A stretch of 64,000 bases of DNA from CAZCPB01 sp044223975. Its GTDB lineage: Bacteria; Planctomycetota; Phycisphaerae; Phycisphaerales; UBA1924. Made by a program: the position numbers and the translations under genes. Positions 32,228 through 41,170 of this stretch are shown here, piece after piece. Each line of letters opens with the position of its first letter. The stretch's first letter is position 1. A model generated the notes under the pieces. That model searched no databases, was not told where the DNA came from, and worked only from the letters and a program-made list of their open reading frames with translations. The stretch is taken from positions 124,001-188,000 of the forward strand of contig JBGALI010000003.1 of the NCBI GenBank assembly GCA_044223975.1, given 5' to 3'.

Positions 32228-34171
32228 TCACTTCCCGCCGTGGAGCGTCGCCTTGACCGCATCGGCGTCCGAAGCCTTGCCGGCCTCGCGCAACGCCTTC
32301 TCGTAGGCCGAGCCGACCCGGTACCAGTTGCTCTGGCTGGCGAACTCGCGCGACATCTCGCCGGGTTTCTTGATCCGCCGCCACGCGTCCTGGTACATCG
32401 CCAGCTGGTCCGACGCCGGCTTGCCGTTCTTCTTGAGGATCGCCGCGCACTGCTGCACCGCGCTCACGACGAAAGGCCCGTCGTTGGGGAATTCGGTGAT
32501 GACCTGCTTGTACCGTTCCCACGCTTTTCCGGGCTGGCCGTGCTGCTCCCACTGCTCGGCCTGTTCGAAGCGGACCATCGCCGCCAAGTCCACGCGCCGA
32601 CGGCGGGCGTCGCTCACGCCCTTGAAGAACTTGTCGTAGGCCCACTGCCAGAGGCGGTCCTGCTCCGCCGGGTCGTCGACCGACTCGAACATCGGCTTCA
32701 GCACGTCGAGCGCAAAGTCGGGGTAGGCCGTTCCGCAGAACTGCACGACGGCCTCGGACCAGTGAACGATCTGATCGTGGTTCAACTGCTGACGCGACGC
32801 CATGTCGGCAACGGTCTGCCATGCGTCCCGGGTCGCGGGCGAGGCACGCACGGCGTCCTCGAGGAGCGCGAGGCGAGCGGCTCGGTCGGACGCGCGGGGC
32901 GGACGAGGCTTGAACTCTCCCCACTCGATCGGGGGCGGGTACGAAGGAGCGGGCGTCGGCTTCTTCAGAACCGCGCCAACCCCTCGCTTGACGGGCGCAA
33001 CGGATTCTCCCCCCACCTCTCCCAGGCGCGCCGCGGCATCGGTCAGCGCCGCGCTCAGCATCCGGTTGTCCGCGGGCTCGGCGGCGAACTGCGCCGTCAG
33101 CGCGACCTGGCTGTCGGGGATGGAACGGCGCGACTGCGGGTCGGTCACGTTCCCCTTGAGGCCCTGGTACTCCTTGTACCTCCCGTCGTCGAAATCCCAT
33201 CGCGCCGGAGAGACCGAGGTGTCGAGGTACCCCGCCCACGCGTGCCCGGTCCCCGAGCCGCGGGCCGTGTCGATGACCGAAGGGACGCCCAGGGCCTTGG
33301 CGACCTGGGCCGCGAAGTACGCCTGGTGGCGGCACACGCCACCGACCTTGCGGATGCTCTGGAGCGTGAAGTCGTACGCGTCGAGCTTGAGCTTCTTGTT
33401 GTGCTTGAAGTTGTCGGTGTCGTAGTCGACGTCGAAGAAGTGCCGCCCCGGCTTGCGGTCGCCCGGGAACGTGGCCAGGGCCCAGCGCAGCTCGTCGGGC
33501 TGCGCGGGCGTGTCGACCACGAAGACCAGCAGCTCGGCGGGGAGCTTGCTCGGCGCCAGCGTGGCCCTTGCGTCGATGCTCACGAAATAGTCGAAGATGT
33601 CCATGGCATCGGCGGCCTTGGCGCGTTCGAACGAGAGCGGCGCGTCGTGCACCACCGCGACGGCCGCGGCAAGCTCGGCGAAGCGATCCAGCGAACTGTC
33701 ACGCTCCTGGCCGAGACGGACGACCAGCTGGTAGACCTTGGCATCGCGGTCAGAGCCGCTCTCGACCACGCGGGCGAGGGCCGCGGCAAGCCTGTCGTGG
33801 GCGCGCAGCGTCTTCAGAGCCGCGCCACGATCGGCGGCGGGGACGGATTCAAGGTGCTTCAGCACACGGAGCCACTGGGCAGCGAGTCGGAACGCGCCCG
33901 CATCTGCCTTGACGTCCCCGTAGGCCACGAGGCGGTCGAACACACCCTGGGCCCGCGCCACCGACGCGTTGAACGAGGTAGTGTCCGCCGCGGCGTCGAG
34001 GATCGAATCCAACTCGGCCTTGATCGTGGGGACCGCGAGGGGAGAAACTGGGTCTCCGACGCCGCGTGCGTCGGCCCGGGAGGGACCTTCAAAGCCGGCC
34101 CGCGCGGGCGCTGCACCAGAGTTGGCCAGTGTCATCGAGCTCAGCACGAGGGATGGGAGCAAGCCTCGCAT
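32228..34171 (-). CDS. Secreted transglutaminase-like protein with helical repeats
   Basis: The 647-residue protein begins with a signal peptide (about 1-24). A transglutaminase-like core lies near residues 265-340: the Cys in G-G-V-C-R-H-Q-A, the His in G-T-G-H-A-W-A-G and the Asp in W-D-F-D-D-G-R give the expected triad order. The rest is helical and Trp-rich, possibly TPR-like. Such proteins act as cysteine peptidases or cross-linkers outside the cytoplasm; the actual reaction is unknown. A TAGAAT at 34188-34193 and GGAG before the ATG give a conventional leadered promoter. It diverges from the thioredoxin-NHL gene. Confidence 0.75.
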   Translation of the reverse strand: MRGLLPSLVLSSMTLANSGAAPARAGFEGPSRADARGVGDPVSPLAVPTIKAELDSILDAAADTTSFNASVARAQGVFDRLVAYGDVKADAGAFRLAAQWLRVLKHLESVPAADRGAALKTLRAHDRLAAALARVVESGSDRDAKVYQLVVRLGQERDSSLDRFAELAAAVAVVHDAPLSFERAKAADAMDIFDYFVSIDARATLAPSKLPAELLVFVVDTPAQPDELRWALATFPGDRKPGRHFFDVDYDTDNFKHNKKLKLDAYDFTLQSIRKVGGVCRHQAYFAAQVAKALGVPSVIDTARGSGTGHAWAGYLDTSVSPARWDFDDGRYKEYQGLKGNVTDPQSRRSIPDSQVALTAQFAAEPADNRMLSAALTDAAARLGEVGGESVAPVKRGVGAVLKKPTPAPSYPPPIEWGEFKPRPPRASDRAARLALLEDAVRASPATRDAWQTVADMASRQQLNHDQIVHWSEAVVQFCGTAYPDFALDVLKPMFESVDDPAEQDRLWQWAYDKFFKGVSDARRRRVDLAAMVRFEQAEQWEQHGQPGKAWERYKQVITEFPNDGPFVVSAVQQCAAILKKNGKPASDQLAMYQDAWRRIKKPGEMSREFASQSNWYRVGSAYEKALREAGKASDADAVKATLHGGK

Positions 34172-34320
34172 GGTGTCTCCGGCAGAGATTCTACGGAATG
34201 GCGCGGCGAAGGATGCACTCCCAGGAGGGATGCCGCCAGCATTCTCGGCGAATCTGCGGTCCCCCGCGGTCGAATACCCTTGGCCCAAGGCGCGCACGCG
34301 CTCACCGCGAAAGGCCTCCC

Positions 34321-36375
34321 ATGACCCTGTTCCCGCGCCGGGTGATCGCGATGGTGGTCGGTTGGATGCTTGCGGCGTTCGCCGGGTTCGATGTTCCCGG
34401 CATCTCCCCACGGCTCGCGTGCGCGCAGGAGATCGCCGCCCCCGAGTTGGCGCCCAACCTGGGCTGGCTCAACACCGATCGGCCCCTGCGCTTCAGCGAC
34501 GAACTCAAGGGCCACGTCGTGGTGCTGGATTTCTGGACCTACTGCTGCATCAACTGCATGCACATCCTCCCCGACCTTGAGCACCTCGAGAACAAGTACA
34601 AAGACGAGCCGTTCGTCGTCATCGGCGTTCACTCGGCCAAGTTCGCGAGCGAGGGCGACCGCCAGAGCATCCGCAGCGCGGTGCAGCGGTACGCGATCCG
34701 CCACCCGGTGGTGGTTGACGACCGCATGGCGATCTGGAACGCCTACGGCGCGGCCGGCTGGCCGTCGTTCCTCGTGATCGACTCGCGCGGCAAGGTGGTC
34801 GGTGGAACGTCCGGCGAGGGCAACCGCGACCTTCTCGATCGTACCGTGCGTGCCCTGCTGGATGAGGGAAAGAAGAACGGAACGCTCGCGGCAATGAAGG
34901 TCGACATCGTCGCCGACGCGTCCGTGTTGTCCGCGGGCGGGCTGAGATTTCCCGGCAAGGTCAGCGCGTGGGGAGGGCGCGAGGGAGTTGCGGGCCGCCT
35001 CTTCATCGCCGATTCATCGCACAACCGGGTGATCGTCGCCACGTACCCGGACCAGGACGGACGGTGCGAGGTCGTCACGATCTTCGGCAAGACCACCGAC
35101 GAGGACCCGAGCCCCGCGCTGATCGACGGCGGGCCGGACCGCGCTCTCTTCCATGACCCGCAGGGCATGGCGTTCGACGAAGCCTCGAACACGCTCTACG
35201 TCGCCGACACCAAGAACCACGCCGTGCGCGCGATCAACCTCACGACCAACACGGTCCGCACACTGGCCGGGGACGGCACGCAGAGTTCCGACCGGCGCGG
35301 CGGGCGCGCGGGGATGGCCCAGGGACTCAACTCACCGTGGGATGTGGCGCTGTCCCACGATCGCAAGGCCCTGTACATCGCGATGGCCGGGCCGCACCAG
35401 ATCTGGACGCTCGACATCGCCACGGGCACCGCTTCACGCCTCGCGGGCTCCGGCCGTGAGAACATCGCCGACGGCCCCGCGGAGGATGCGGCCCTGGCGC
35501 AGACTTCCGGGCTGGCGCTCTCGACCGACGGGGGCACGCTCTACTTCGCCGACAGCGAAACCTCTTCAGTGCGGGCCCTGAACCTCGTGTCCCTCAAGGT
35601 CTCGACCATCATCGGCGAGGGACTCTTCGTCTTCGGCGATGTGGACGGCGCGCACCCCGCGGCACGCCTCCAGCATTGCCTCGGCGTCACCCTGTTCCAG
35701 ACCACCGCGGGTGATCGATTGCTGGTGGCCGACACGTACAATCACAAGGTAAAGCTCGTCAACCCCGCAGACCGCAGCGTGCAGACCTTGCTCGGCACCG
35801 GGCGCGATGTGCGGGCGGGCCCCGAAGAACTGAGGCTCGACGAGCCCGGCGGGCTCTTCTGGTGCGTGACTCCAGACGGCGACGTGTCCAGCCGCCTGTT
35901 CATCGCCGATACCAACAACCACCGCGTGGTGATGGTCGATCCGACGAGCAAGGAATGGCGCGAGGTGATGATCTCGGGCCTCGACGATCGGGCCGGCCCG
36001 GCCCGCGTGCCCGAGGGTGCGATCGACGTCGAGGTCGAGGCCGCGCCGGGGAAGCCCCTCACGCTCGCGCTCGCCCCGGCGCTGGCGCCCGGCGCGCACC
36101 CCAACGCCGAGGCGCCGCTGTCGATACGCGTTTCGACACTCGATGGTGACAAGGTCGGCGCGGTCGTCGCGCAGCGCACGCTGCGCCTCGAGCGGTTCCC
36201 GGCTTTGATCGAGATCCCCGCGGCCGAGGTCGCCGGCGGGGCGACACTGCTCGTCGAACTGGATTACGCGTACTGCACCGAGGGCCAGCGATCGCTGTGC
36301 ATGCCGGGATCGGCCGCGTGGAAGCTGAAGATCTCCGCGGGCCAGATGCGTGAGGTAACGCTGACGACGAAGTGA
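34321..36375 (+). CDS. Exported thioredoxin-NHL repeat protein (NHLRC2-like)
   Basis: The 684-residue protein has a signal peptide (about 1-35) and a TlpA/thioredoxin-like domain with W-T-Y-C-C-I-N-C-M at 72-80, the redox pair being C76 and C79. Six NHL-type beta-propeller repeats follow from about 220 to 560, recognisable as L-F-I-A-D-x-x-N-H-R-V and L-Y-V-A-D-T-K-N-H-A-V. A C-terminal beta domain has cysteines in Y-C-T-E-G-Q-R-S-L-C. The thioredoxin-NHL order is that of eukaryotic NHLRC2 and bacterial relatives of unknown substrate. AAAGG precedes the ATG at 34321. Confidence 0.88.
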   Translation: MTLFPRRVIAMVVGWMLAAFAGFDVPGISPRLACAQEIAAPELAPNLGWLNTDRPLRFSDELKGHVVVLDFWTYCCINCMHILPDLEHLENKYKDEPFVVIGVHSAKFASEGDRQSIRSAVQRYAIRHPVVVDDRMAIWNAYGAAGWPSFLVIDSRGKVVGGTSGEGNRDLLDRTVRALLDEGKKNGTLAAMKVDIVADASVLSAGGLRFPGKVSAWGGREGVAGRLFIADSSHNRVIVATYPDQDGRCEVVTIFGKTTDEDPSPALIDGGPDRALFHDPQGMAFDEASNTLYVADTKNHAVRAINLTTNTVRTLAGDGTQSSDRRGGRAGMAQGLNSPWDVALSHDRKALYIAMAGPHQIWTLDIATGTASRLAGSGRENIADGPAEDAALAQTSGLALSTDGGTLYFADSETSSVRALNLVSLKVSTIIGEGLFVFGDVDGAHPAARLQHCLGVTLFQTTAGDRLLVADTYNHKVKLVNPADRSVQTLLGTGRDVRAGPEELRLDEPGGLFWCVTPDGDVSSRLFIADTNNHRVVMVDPTSKEWREVMISGLDDRAGPARVPEGAIDVEVEAAPGKPLTLALAPALAPGAHPNAEAPLSIRVSTLDGDKVGAVVAQRTLRLERFPALIEIPAAEVAGGATLLVELDYAYCTEGQRSLCMPGSAAWKLKISAGQMREVTLTTK

Positions 36376-36408
36376 TCATTCCTTCCCCGGACGACCGGGG
36401 ACGAGGCT

Positions 36409-37398
36409 TCAGTCGATCCCCTGCGCCGCCAGCCAGCGCTCGGCGTCCAGCGCCGCCTGGCAGCCCATGCCCGCCGCGGTGATCGCCTGGCGGTACTCCG
36501 CGTCGGCCACGTCACCCGCGGCAAAGACTCCCGCGATGTTCGTGTGGCTGTTGCGGTGCTTGAGATCGACGTACTTCTTGTCGGTCAGGTGCAGGCCCGA
36601 GCCCTCGAGGAACTTAGTCGCGGGCGTGTGACCGATCGCCATGAACAGGCCCTTGACCTCGAGCGTCGATTCCTCGCCGGTCACGGTGTCCTTCAGGCGC
36701 ACACCGGTGACCTTGTCGTCGCCGAGCACATCGATCGGCGCCTTGTTCCAGAGCACCTTGGCGTTCGGGCGCGACATGAAACGGGTCTGCATGATCTTGC
36801 TGGCGCGCAGCGTGTCGCGCCGGTGGATGATGTAGACCATCGACGCGAACTTGGTCAGGTACGTCGCCTCTTCCATCGCCGAGTCGCCGCCCCCCACCAC
36901 CGCCAGGGGCTGGTTGCGGAAGAGCGGCAGGGCACCGTCGCACACGGCGCAGGCCGACACGCCGCCGCCGCTGGTCGCCAGGCGCATCTCGTTGGGCAGG
37001 CCCATCCAGTTTGCCGTGGCGCCGGTCGCGACGATCACCGCATGGGCCCGCACCGTGGCGCCCTCGGAGGTGTGGAGCACGTGCGGCGTCTTGCCGTCGC
37101 GCGAGAACTCGCAGCGCTCGATGTCCTCGCCGACAACCTTGGTTCCAAACCGCTCGGCCTGCTGCTGAAAGAGGGCCATCATCTCCGGGCCCATCACGCC
37201 CTTGGGGAAGCCGGGGTAGTTCTCGACCTCGGTCGTGAGCATGAGCTGGCCGCCGGGAAGCACCAGCGAGGGGTTCTGCTTGGGCACGCCGATGTAGACC
37301 ACCGGCTCGAGCTGCGCCCGCGCGGCGTAGATCGCCGCGGTCCATCCCGAGGGGCCCGAACCGATGATGACCAGCTTGTGGATTGGGTTGTCTGCCAT
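36409..37398 (-). CDS. trxB: Thioredoxin reductase
   Basis: TrxB is a flavoenzyme that reduces thioredoxin with NADPH. The 329-residue protein has the FAD motif G-S-G-P-S-G near 13-18, the redox disulfide C150-A-V-C153, the NADPH motif G-G-G-D-S-A near 170 and the second FAD motif F-A-A-G-D-V near 295. It converges with the thioredoxin-NHL gene, ending 33 bases from it. Length and motifs are standard. Confidence 0.95.
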   Translation of the reverse strand: MADNPIHKLVIIGSGPSGWTAAIYAARAQLEPVVYIGVPKQNPSLVLPGGQLMLTTEVENYPGFPKGVMGPEMMALFQQQAERFGTKVVGEDIERCEFSRDGKTPHVLHTSEGATVRAHAVIVATGATANWMGLPNEMRLATSGGGVSACAVCDGALPLFRNQPLAVVGGGDSAMEEATYLTKFASMVYIIHRRDTLRASKIMQTRFMSRPNAKVLWNKAPIDVLGDDKVTGVRLKDTVTGEESTLEVKGLFMAIGHTPATKFLEGSGLHLTDKKYVDLKHRNSHTNIAGVFAAGDVADAEYRQAITAAGMGCQAALDAERWLAAQGID

Positions 37399-37439
37399 GA
37401 GAGTGCCGCGTGCCGAATGGTTGCTGCTGGTCCGAATCG

Positions 37440-39023
37440 CTACTTCAACGCCCCGGTGTCGATCAGGTGCTGGCGGTACAGCGAGAGCACCGGCGGCCAG
37501 ATCAGGTAATCGGCGCCCGTGGCCAGTTCCCAGGTGTTCTGCACGCGCGAGGCCCAGTTCTTGGCGCCGTCGCGCCCCACCGAGTAGAGGATGAACTGGT
37601 CGTCCTTGAACCGCACCACGAAGTTCGCTCCGCCGGGCACGAAGACGTTGACCTCGTGCGGCTTGGCCTCTTCGCGCTCGCCCCGCGGCTGGTCGCGGAT
37701 GGGCACGAAGAACTCAAGGGGCGGCTGGTTGCCGCGGGCCCGGTTGGGGTTGAACGGATCGGCGTCGAGCTGCTTGAGCCACTTGGGCCGGATCGACGCG
37801 ATCGTCGGGGCAAGCGTCTTGTTGGCGTACCAGAAGCCCACCAGCCCAAGCGTCTCGCGCGTGCCCACGATCTCCGTGCGCAGCGCCTGGCGAGCGCCGA
37901 AGAGCCACGACATGTCCGGGACCACCCGCGCGATCGCCGCGGAGGTTCCGGTGCTCATGGTCGAGTAGTAGAAGGGCGCGTCCATACGACGGTCGTACGG
38001 GTCCAGGTCCCAGCGGCCCACCCAGTCCTCGTACAGCTTTGGCAGCTCCTCGTTGATGTCGAACCAGTTCTTTTGGCGCGCCGCCTGCGACTGCCACCGG
38101 GCCGACTCCGCGAACAGGAGCAACGGACGCTCGGAGCTGCCCAGCGCGGACATCGTGCTCGCGAATGTCGCCGGGTTGATCGAGCCTCGCGGCACGTAGA
38201 CCCGCTGGATCACCTGCTCACTCGCGATCCGCTCGCCGATCGGGAAGCGCAGACGCGAGGTCTTGGCGTCGCCCCGGTCGGGGTCGAGCCGATCGATCAC
38301 CTTCGCGAAGATGTCCGCCTTCGACGGGTCGGCGAGCGCCCTCTTGCCTTGCCAGTCCGTGTACACCACGTCGCGGATCCGCTCGGCCGCGCGGGTCATC
38401 GCGGCGATGCCCCACGCGAATTCCCGATAGAACGCCCGCTCGGCGATCTGGCGGGCGAAGAAGCCCCAGTCCACGAGCAACAGCATCGCCTCGTCGGCCT
38501 TCCCCTCCGCGGTCAGGCGCGTGGCCTCGACGTGCACCAGGATCTCGACCTTCTGCATGGCCTCGAGGTAGAAGAACCGTGCCGCCGCGAGCGTTGGCGG
38601 GTCGCCCAGGTCCGTGTAGAGCTTGGCGCGCACCAGCTCGGTTGGAACGCCCTCGGAGCCGTACGGCTGTCCGAAACCCCAGGCCGGCGGCTTGTCCCAG
38701 TCCCGCCCGATGGTGCGGATCCTTTCCAGCACCGCCTTCTGCTCGGCCTTCTGGGCCCACGCGGCAGCGTCCGACCACCCCGCGGCGCCGGCGGGCAGCA
38801 GCATCGCCCGCTCGAAGTCCGCCACCGCGCCGGGCGGCGCATCCATCTTGGCGACCGCCGGCAGCACGATCGTGTCGCTGCGCCGATCGGGCTTGATGTC
38901 GGAGTAGCCCTTGTTCGCGCGATCGACGTACTCGTCAGCGCGAGCGGCCGTCGCGGGGACGGCCAGGAGGGCGAGCCACAGCGCGGCAGGGGCCGCGCGA
39001 CGGAGCGTTGCGGCGAGATTCAT
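37440..39023 (-). CDS. Secreted protein of unknown family
   Basis: The 527-residue protein has a signal peptide of about 28 residues (A-L-L-A-V-P-A-T-A-A-R-A). The mature region is Trp- and Arg-rich and mostly helical. It has no recognised domain, no lipobox and no membrane anchor. An F-V-V-R-F-K-D-D-Q-F-I-L-Y-S-V-G-R-D-G-A-K-N-W stretch near the C-terminus looks like a short beta domain of the type that follows GspG-like or DUF1559 proteins, but this is weak. Leaderless-type promoter upstream; stands alone between trxB and the sigma factor. Confidence 0.65.
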   Translation of the reverse strand: MNLAATLRRAAPAALWLALLAVPATAARADEYVDRANKGYSDIKPDRRSDTIVLPAVAKMDAPPGAVADFERAMLLPAGAAGWSDAAAWAQKAEQKAVLERIRTIGRDWDKPPAWGFGQPYGSEGVPTELVRAKLYTDLGDPPTLAAARFFYLEAMQKVEILVHVEATRLTAEGKADEAMLLLVDWGFFARQIAERAFYREFAWGIAAMTRAAERIRDVVYTDWQGKRALADPSKADIFAKVIDRLDPDRGDAKTSRLRFPIGERIASEQVIQRVYVPRGSINPATFASTMSALGSSERPLLLFAESARWQSQAARQKNWFDINEELPKLYEDWVGRWDLDPYDRRMDAPFYYSTMSTGTSAAIARVVPDMSWLFGARQALRTEIVGTRETLGLVGFWYANKTLAPTIASIRPKWLKQLDADPFNPNRARGNQPPLEFFVPIRDQPRGEREEAKPHEVNVFVPGGANFVVRFKDDQFILYSVGRDGAKNWASRVQNTWELATGADYLIWPPVLSLYRQHLIDTGALK

Positions 39024-39031
39024 GGGGCGCG

Positions 39032-39037
39032 ATGGTA
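39032..39037 (-). promoter_or_regulatory. -10 element of secreted-protein gene, leaderless type
   Basis: The minus strand reads TACCAT, ending eight bases before the ATG at 39023; the gap is CG-rich with no ribosome-binding site. Confidence 0.4.
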
Positions 39038-39067
39038 GCAGACGGACGCCCGCGGGGCCCGCGGCGG

Positions 39068-39102
39068 CGTAACAAAGAGGGCCGGGCAAAGGCCCGGCCC
39101 TC
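39068..39102 (-). terminator. Rho-independent-like terminator of the sigma factor gene
   Basis: An 11-bp perfect stem (39077-39087 with 39092-39102) closes a four-base loop and is followed on the minus strand by TTTGTT. It lies 28 bases past the sigma-factor stop. Confidence 0.75.
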
Positions 39103-39129
39103 GGTGAATATCGCGTGGTCAGGCCCGGC

Positions 39130-40071
39130 TCATTCGACGGCGGCCCGTTCCTCGGTCATTTCCTCGACCTCATCGACCGAATTGTCACGCCGGAAGAACT
39201 TGCTCGGACGCTCGTCCGTGAGACGGGCGTTGAGCTTGGTCAGCGCCTCGTCGACGATCTGGCGAACGCGCTCGCGGCTGATGCCGATCTCGTCGGAGAT
39301 CTGCTTGAGGGTCAGGGGCTCGCGTCCCTCGAGGCCGAAGCGGTAGCGCAGGATCTGGGCTTCGCGCTGGTCGATCGTCTCGAGCAGCCGGCCCAGGGTG
39401 CGGAGCTCGTCGTGCCGCAGCATGCGGTCGTCGGGCGCTCCGGCGCGGGAGTCGGCGATGGTCTCGCTCATGGAGAGCAGCGAGTTGTCGCGGTGGGCTT
39501 CCTGCTGCGGCGTCTGGAAGGCCTTGACCGCGCGACGGATCACGCGGACCTTCTTGACAGGAAGATTCATGGCCTTGGCCAAGTCGCTGATCGAGGGCGC
39601 CGCCCCGGTTTCCGCCTCGATCTTGCGGGCCGTTTCCTTCATCTGGGCGATCAGCTCGATCATGTACGCCGGGATGTGCACCGGCTGGGTGGCGTTCATG
39701 AGGGCACGCTTGATGCCCTGCTTGATCCACCACGACGCGTAGGTGCTGAAACGGGCCCCCTGCGCCGGGTCGAATCCCTCGACCGCGCGCATGAGTCCGA
39801 TATTCCCTTCCTCGATGAGGTCGGTGAGGGGCAACCCACGGTTGATGTAGTTCTTCGCGATCGCCACCACGAGCCGGAGGTTGGCCCGGATCATGCGTTC
39901 TCGGGCCTTGGGACAGTTCTCGTTGATCACCGCCCAGCCGAGCTCTCGCTCTTCCTCGGCGGTCAGCAGTGCGGTCCCGTTAATCTCCCGCAAATAGAGC
40001 TGGAGATCCGACTGGAGCGGTTTCGAGGCCGCTCGGCCCGACAAAGTGCTACGACTCACGTGTCTTCCCAC
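39130..40071 (-). CDS. Sigma-70 family RNA polymerase sigma factor (RpoD/RpoS-like, no region 1.1)
   Basis: The 313-residue protein holds region 1.2 (L-Q-L-Y-L-R-E-I near 24), region 2 with the core-binding D-L-I-E-E-G-N-I-G-L-M-R-A and the -10 reading F-S-T-Y-A-S-W-W-I-K-Q segment, region 3, and region 4 ending in the helix-turn-helix G-I-S-R-E-R-V-R-Q-I. It lacks the long region 1.1 of housekeeping RpoD. It also has K-R-A-L-M-N-A-T-Q-P-V-H-I-P in place of the common R-A-I-x-x-Q-x-R-T-I-R-I-P stretch, so its promoter preference may differ. GTG at 40071 is used; GTG at 40059 is an alternative with a nearer purine-rich site. Confidence 0.9.
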   Translation of the reverse strand: MGRHVSRSTLSGRAASKPLQSDLQLYLREINGTALLTAEEERELGWAVINENCPKARERMIRANLRLVVAIAKNYINRGLPLTDLIEEGNIGLMRAVEGFDPAQGARFSTYASWWIKQGIKRALMNATQPVHIPAYMIELIAQMKETARKIEAETGAAPSISDLAKAMNLPVKKVRVIRRAVKAFQTPQQEAHRDNSLLSMSETIADSRAGAPDDRMLRHDELRTLGRLLETIDQREAQILRYRFGLEGREPLTLKQISDEIGISRERVRQIVDEALTKLNARLTDERPSKFFRRDNSVDEVEEMTEERAAVE

Positions 40072-40230
40072 CTTCCACGGCAGAAACTGCCGTCAACGAA
40101 ACCCCCCACCACAGAGGGCCACGCCGAAACCAGTATCCGAACGAAACAGCCGCGGAGTTTCATCGACCGCCAAAACTTGCGCCATCAGCGCGCGCGGTCG
40201 AAGTTCTCCTCCACTTGAACAATGCCACGA

Positions 40231-40259
40231 GATATACGGTTTGCAAGGAATACGCGCAA
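40231..40259 (-). promoter_or_regulatory. Possible promoter of the sigma factor gene
   Basis: On the minus strand TTGCGC (40254-40259) and TATATC (40231-40236) are separated by 17 bases. Matches to consensus are only partial, and the start codon is 160 bases further on. Confidence 0.3.
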
Positions 40260-40376
40260 GAAAATTCGAGTTTTTGATTACCGGACTTCAACCGTTCTGG
40301 TGACTCTCCCGGTCGGGTTGTATCCTTGAGGAACGGGGAACAAACCGATCTCGCGGTTGCATTGTGCGTATTGACA

Positions 40377-40390
40377 TACGGGATCCCGTA
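40377..40390. promoter_or_regulatory. Perfect 14-base palindrome, possible operator
   Basis: TACGGGATCCCGTA is a perfect palindrome 14 bases before the ATG at 40405. A TTGACA hexamer abuts it at 40371-40376. Its place suits a repressor site, but no regulator is identified and no good -10 box is found at the expected distance. Confidence 0.4.
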
Positions 40391-40404
40391 CACCTGCCGA
40401 TCCG

Positions 40405-41166
40405 ATGGATACACGCAAACCAAACCCTGACCTTTCCGTGATACTGAAGGCTTGGGAGTACAAGCCCGGACAGATCAACGCCCGCTTCATCAAGGGGGAC
40501 GACGGCGAGCCGCGCATTCAGGTCCGCATTGACCTTGGGATCCTCCAGATGCACGCGTCGGGTCGGCCCGACGGCGAGCGGCCCGACGGCCACGAGAGCC
40601 TCCTGGAGCTTTTCGAGGCCCGCAACGACGAAGCCACCGCGGCAGGGGAAGAGCCGCCGCGCCTGACCCAGGACGAGTGCCGCGCGGTTCGGGACGAAGC
40701 AGTTCAGTACTACCACCGGTACGTGGCGCTTCTGGCTCTGGAAGACTTCGAAGGTGTGGTGCGCGACACCACGCGAAATCTCCGGGTTCTGGACCTCTGC
40801 GCCGAACACGCCGAAACCGAGGCCGACCGCACCGTGCTCGAGCAGTTCCGACCGTATATCACCATGGTCCGCGCCCGGGCCCTGGCGAGCCAGGCGCTCA
40901 AGGACAACGAGCCCAAGGCGGCGCTGCACGCGATCGACGAGGGTCTGGAAGCGCTGCGCCAGTATTTCGCCGACACCGGCCAGCCGCAGATGTTCGACCA
41001 GTCAAGCGAGGTCCAGATGCTCCGCGGCATGCGCGACTCGCTGGTGCCCAAGCTGCCCGTGAGCCAGGTCGCCGAACTCCGCACGCGCCTCGCCAAGGCG
41101 GTCGAGCAGGAGAACTACGAACTGGCGGCGATCCTGCGCGATGAGCTGAAGCAGGTCAAGGAGTAA
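40405..41166 (+). CDS. UVR-motif protein
   Basis: The 253-residue protein is mainly helical and ends in a UvrB/UvrC-type motif (L-R-T-R-L-A-K-A-V-E-Q-E-N-Y-E-L-A-A-I-L-R-D at about 224-245). This motif mediates protein-protein contact in UvrB, UvrC and McsA/ClpC adaptors. There is no nuclease or ATPase domain, so this is not UvrB or UvrC. The N-terminal 60 residues look like a small beta domain (R-I-Q-V-R-I-D-L-G-I-L-Q-M). An adaptor or stress role is inference. It is divergent from the sigma factor. Confidence 0.75.
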   Translation: MDTRKPNPDLSVILKAWEYKPGQINARFIKGDDGEPRIQVRIDLGILQMHASGRPDGERPDGHESLLELFEARNDEATAAGEEPPRLTQDECRAVRDEAVQYYHRYVALLALEDFEGVVRDTTRNLRVLDLCAEHAETEADRTVLEQFRPYITMVRARALASQALKDNEPKAALHAIDEGLEALRQYFADTGQPQMFDQSSEVQMLRGMRDSLVPKLPVSQVAELRTRLAKAVEQENYELAAILRDELKQVKE

Positions 41167-41170
41167 CGGA

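Larger units (their letters stand above)
40072..40404. other. Divergent intergenic region, AT-rich relative to the window
   Basis: The 333 bases between the sigma factor and the UVR-motif gene hold no gene. It is the most AT-rich stretch in the area, with A/T-rich patches at 40255-40285. It should contain both promoters. The sigma-factor side has a possible TTGCGC/TATATC pair and the other side a 14-base palindrome just after a TTGACA. Confidence 0.6.

Noticed and set aside
40371..40376. TTGACA as a -35 box for the UVR-motif gene
   Set aside because: No good -10 hexamer lies 16-18 bases downstream, and the palindrome occupies that space. Left as a context for a possible operator only.
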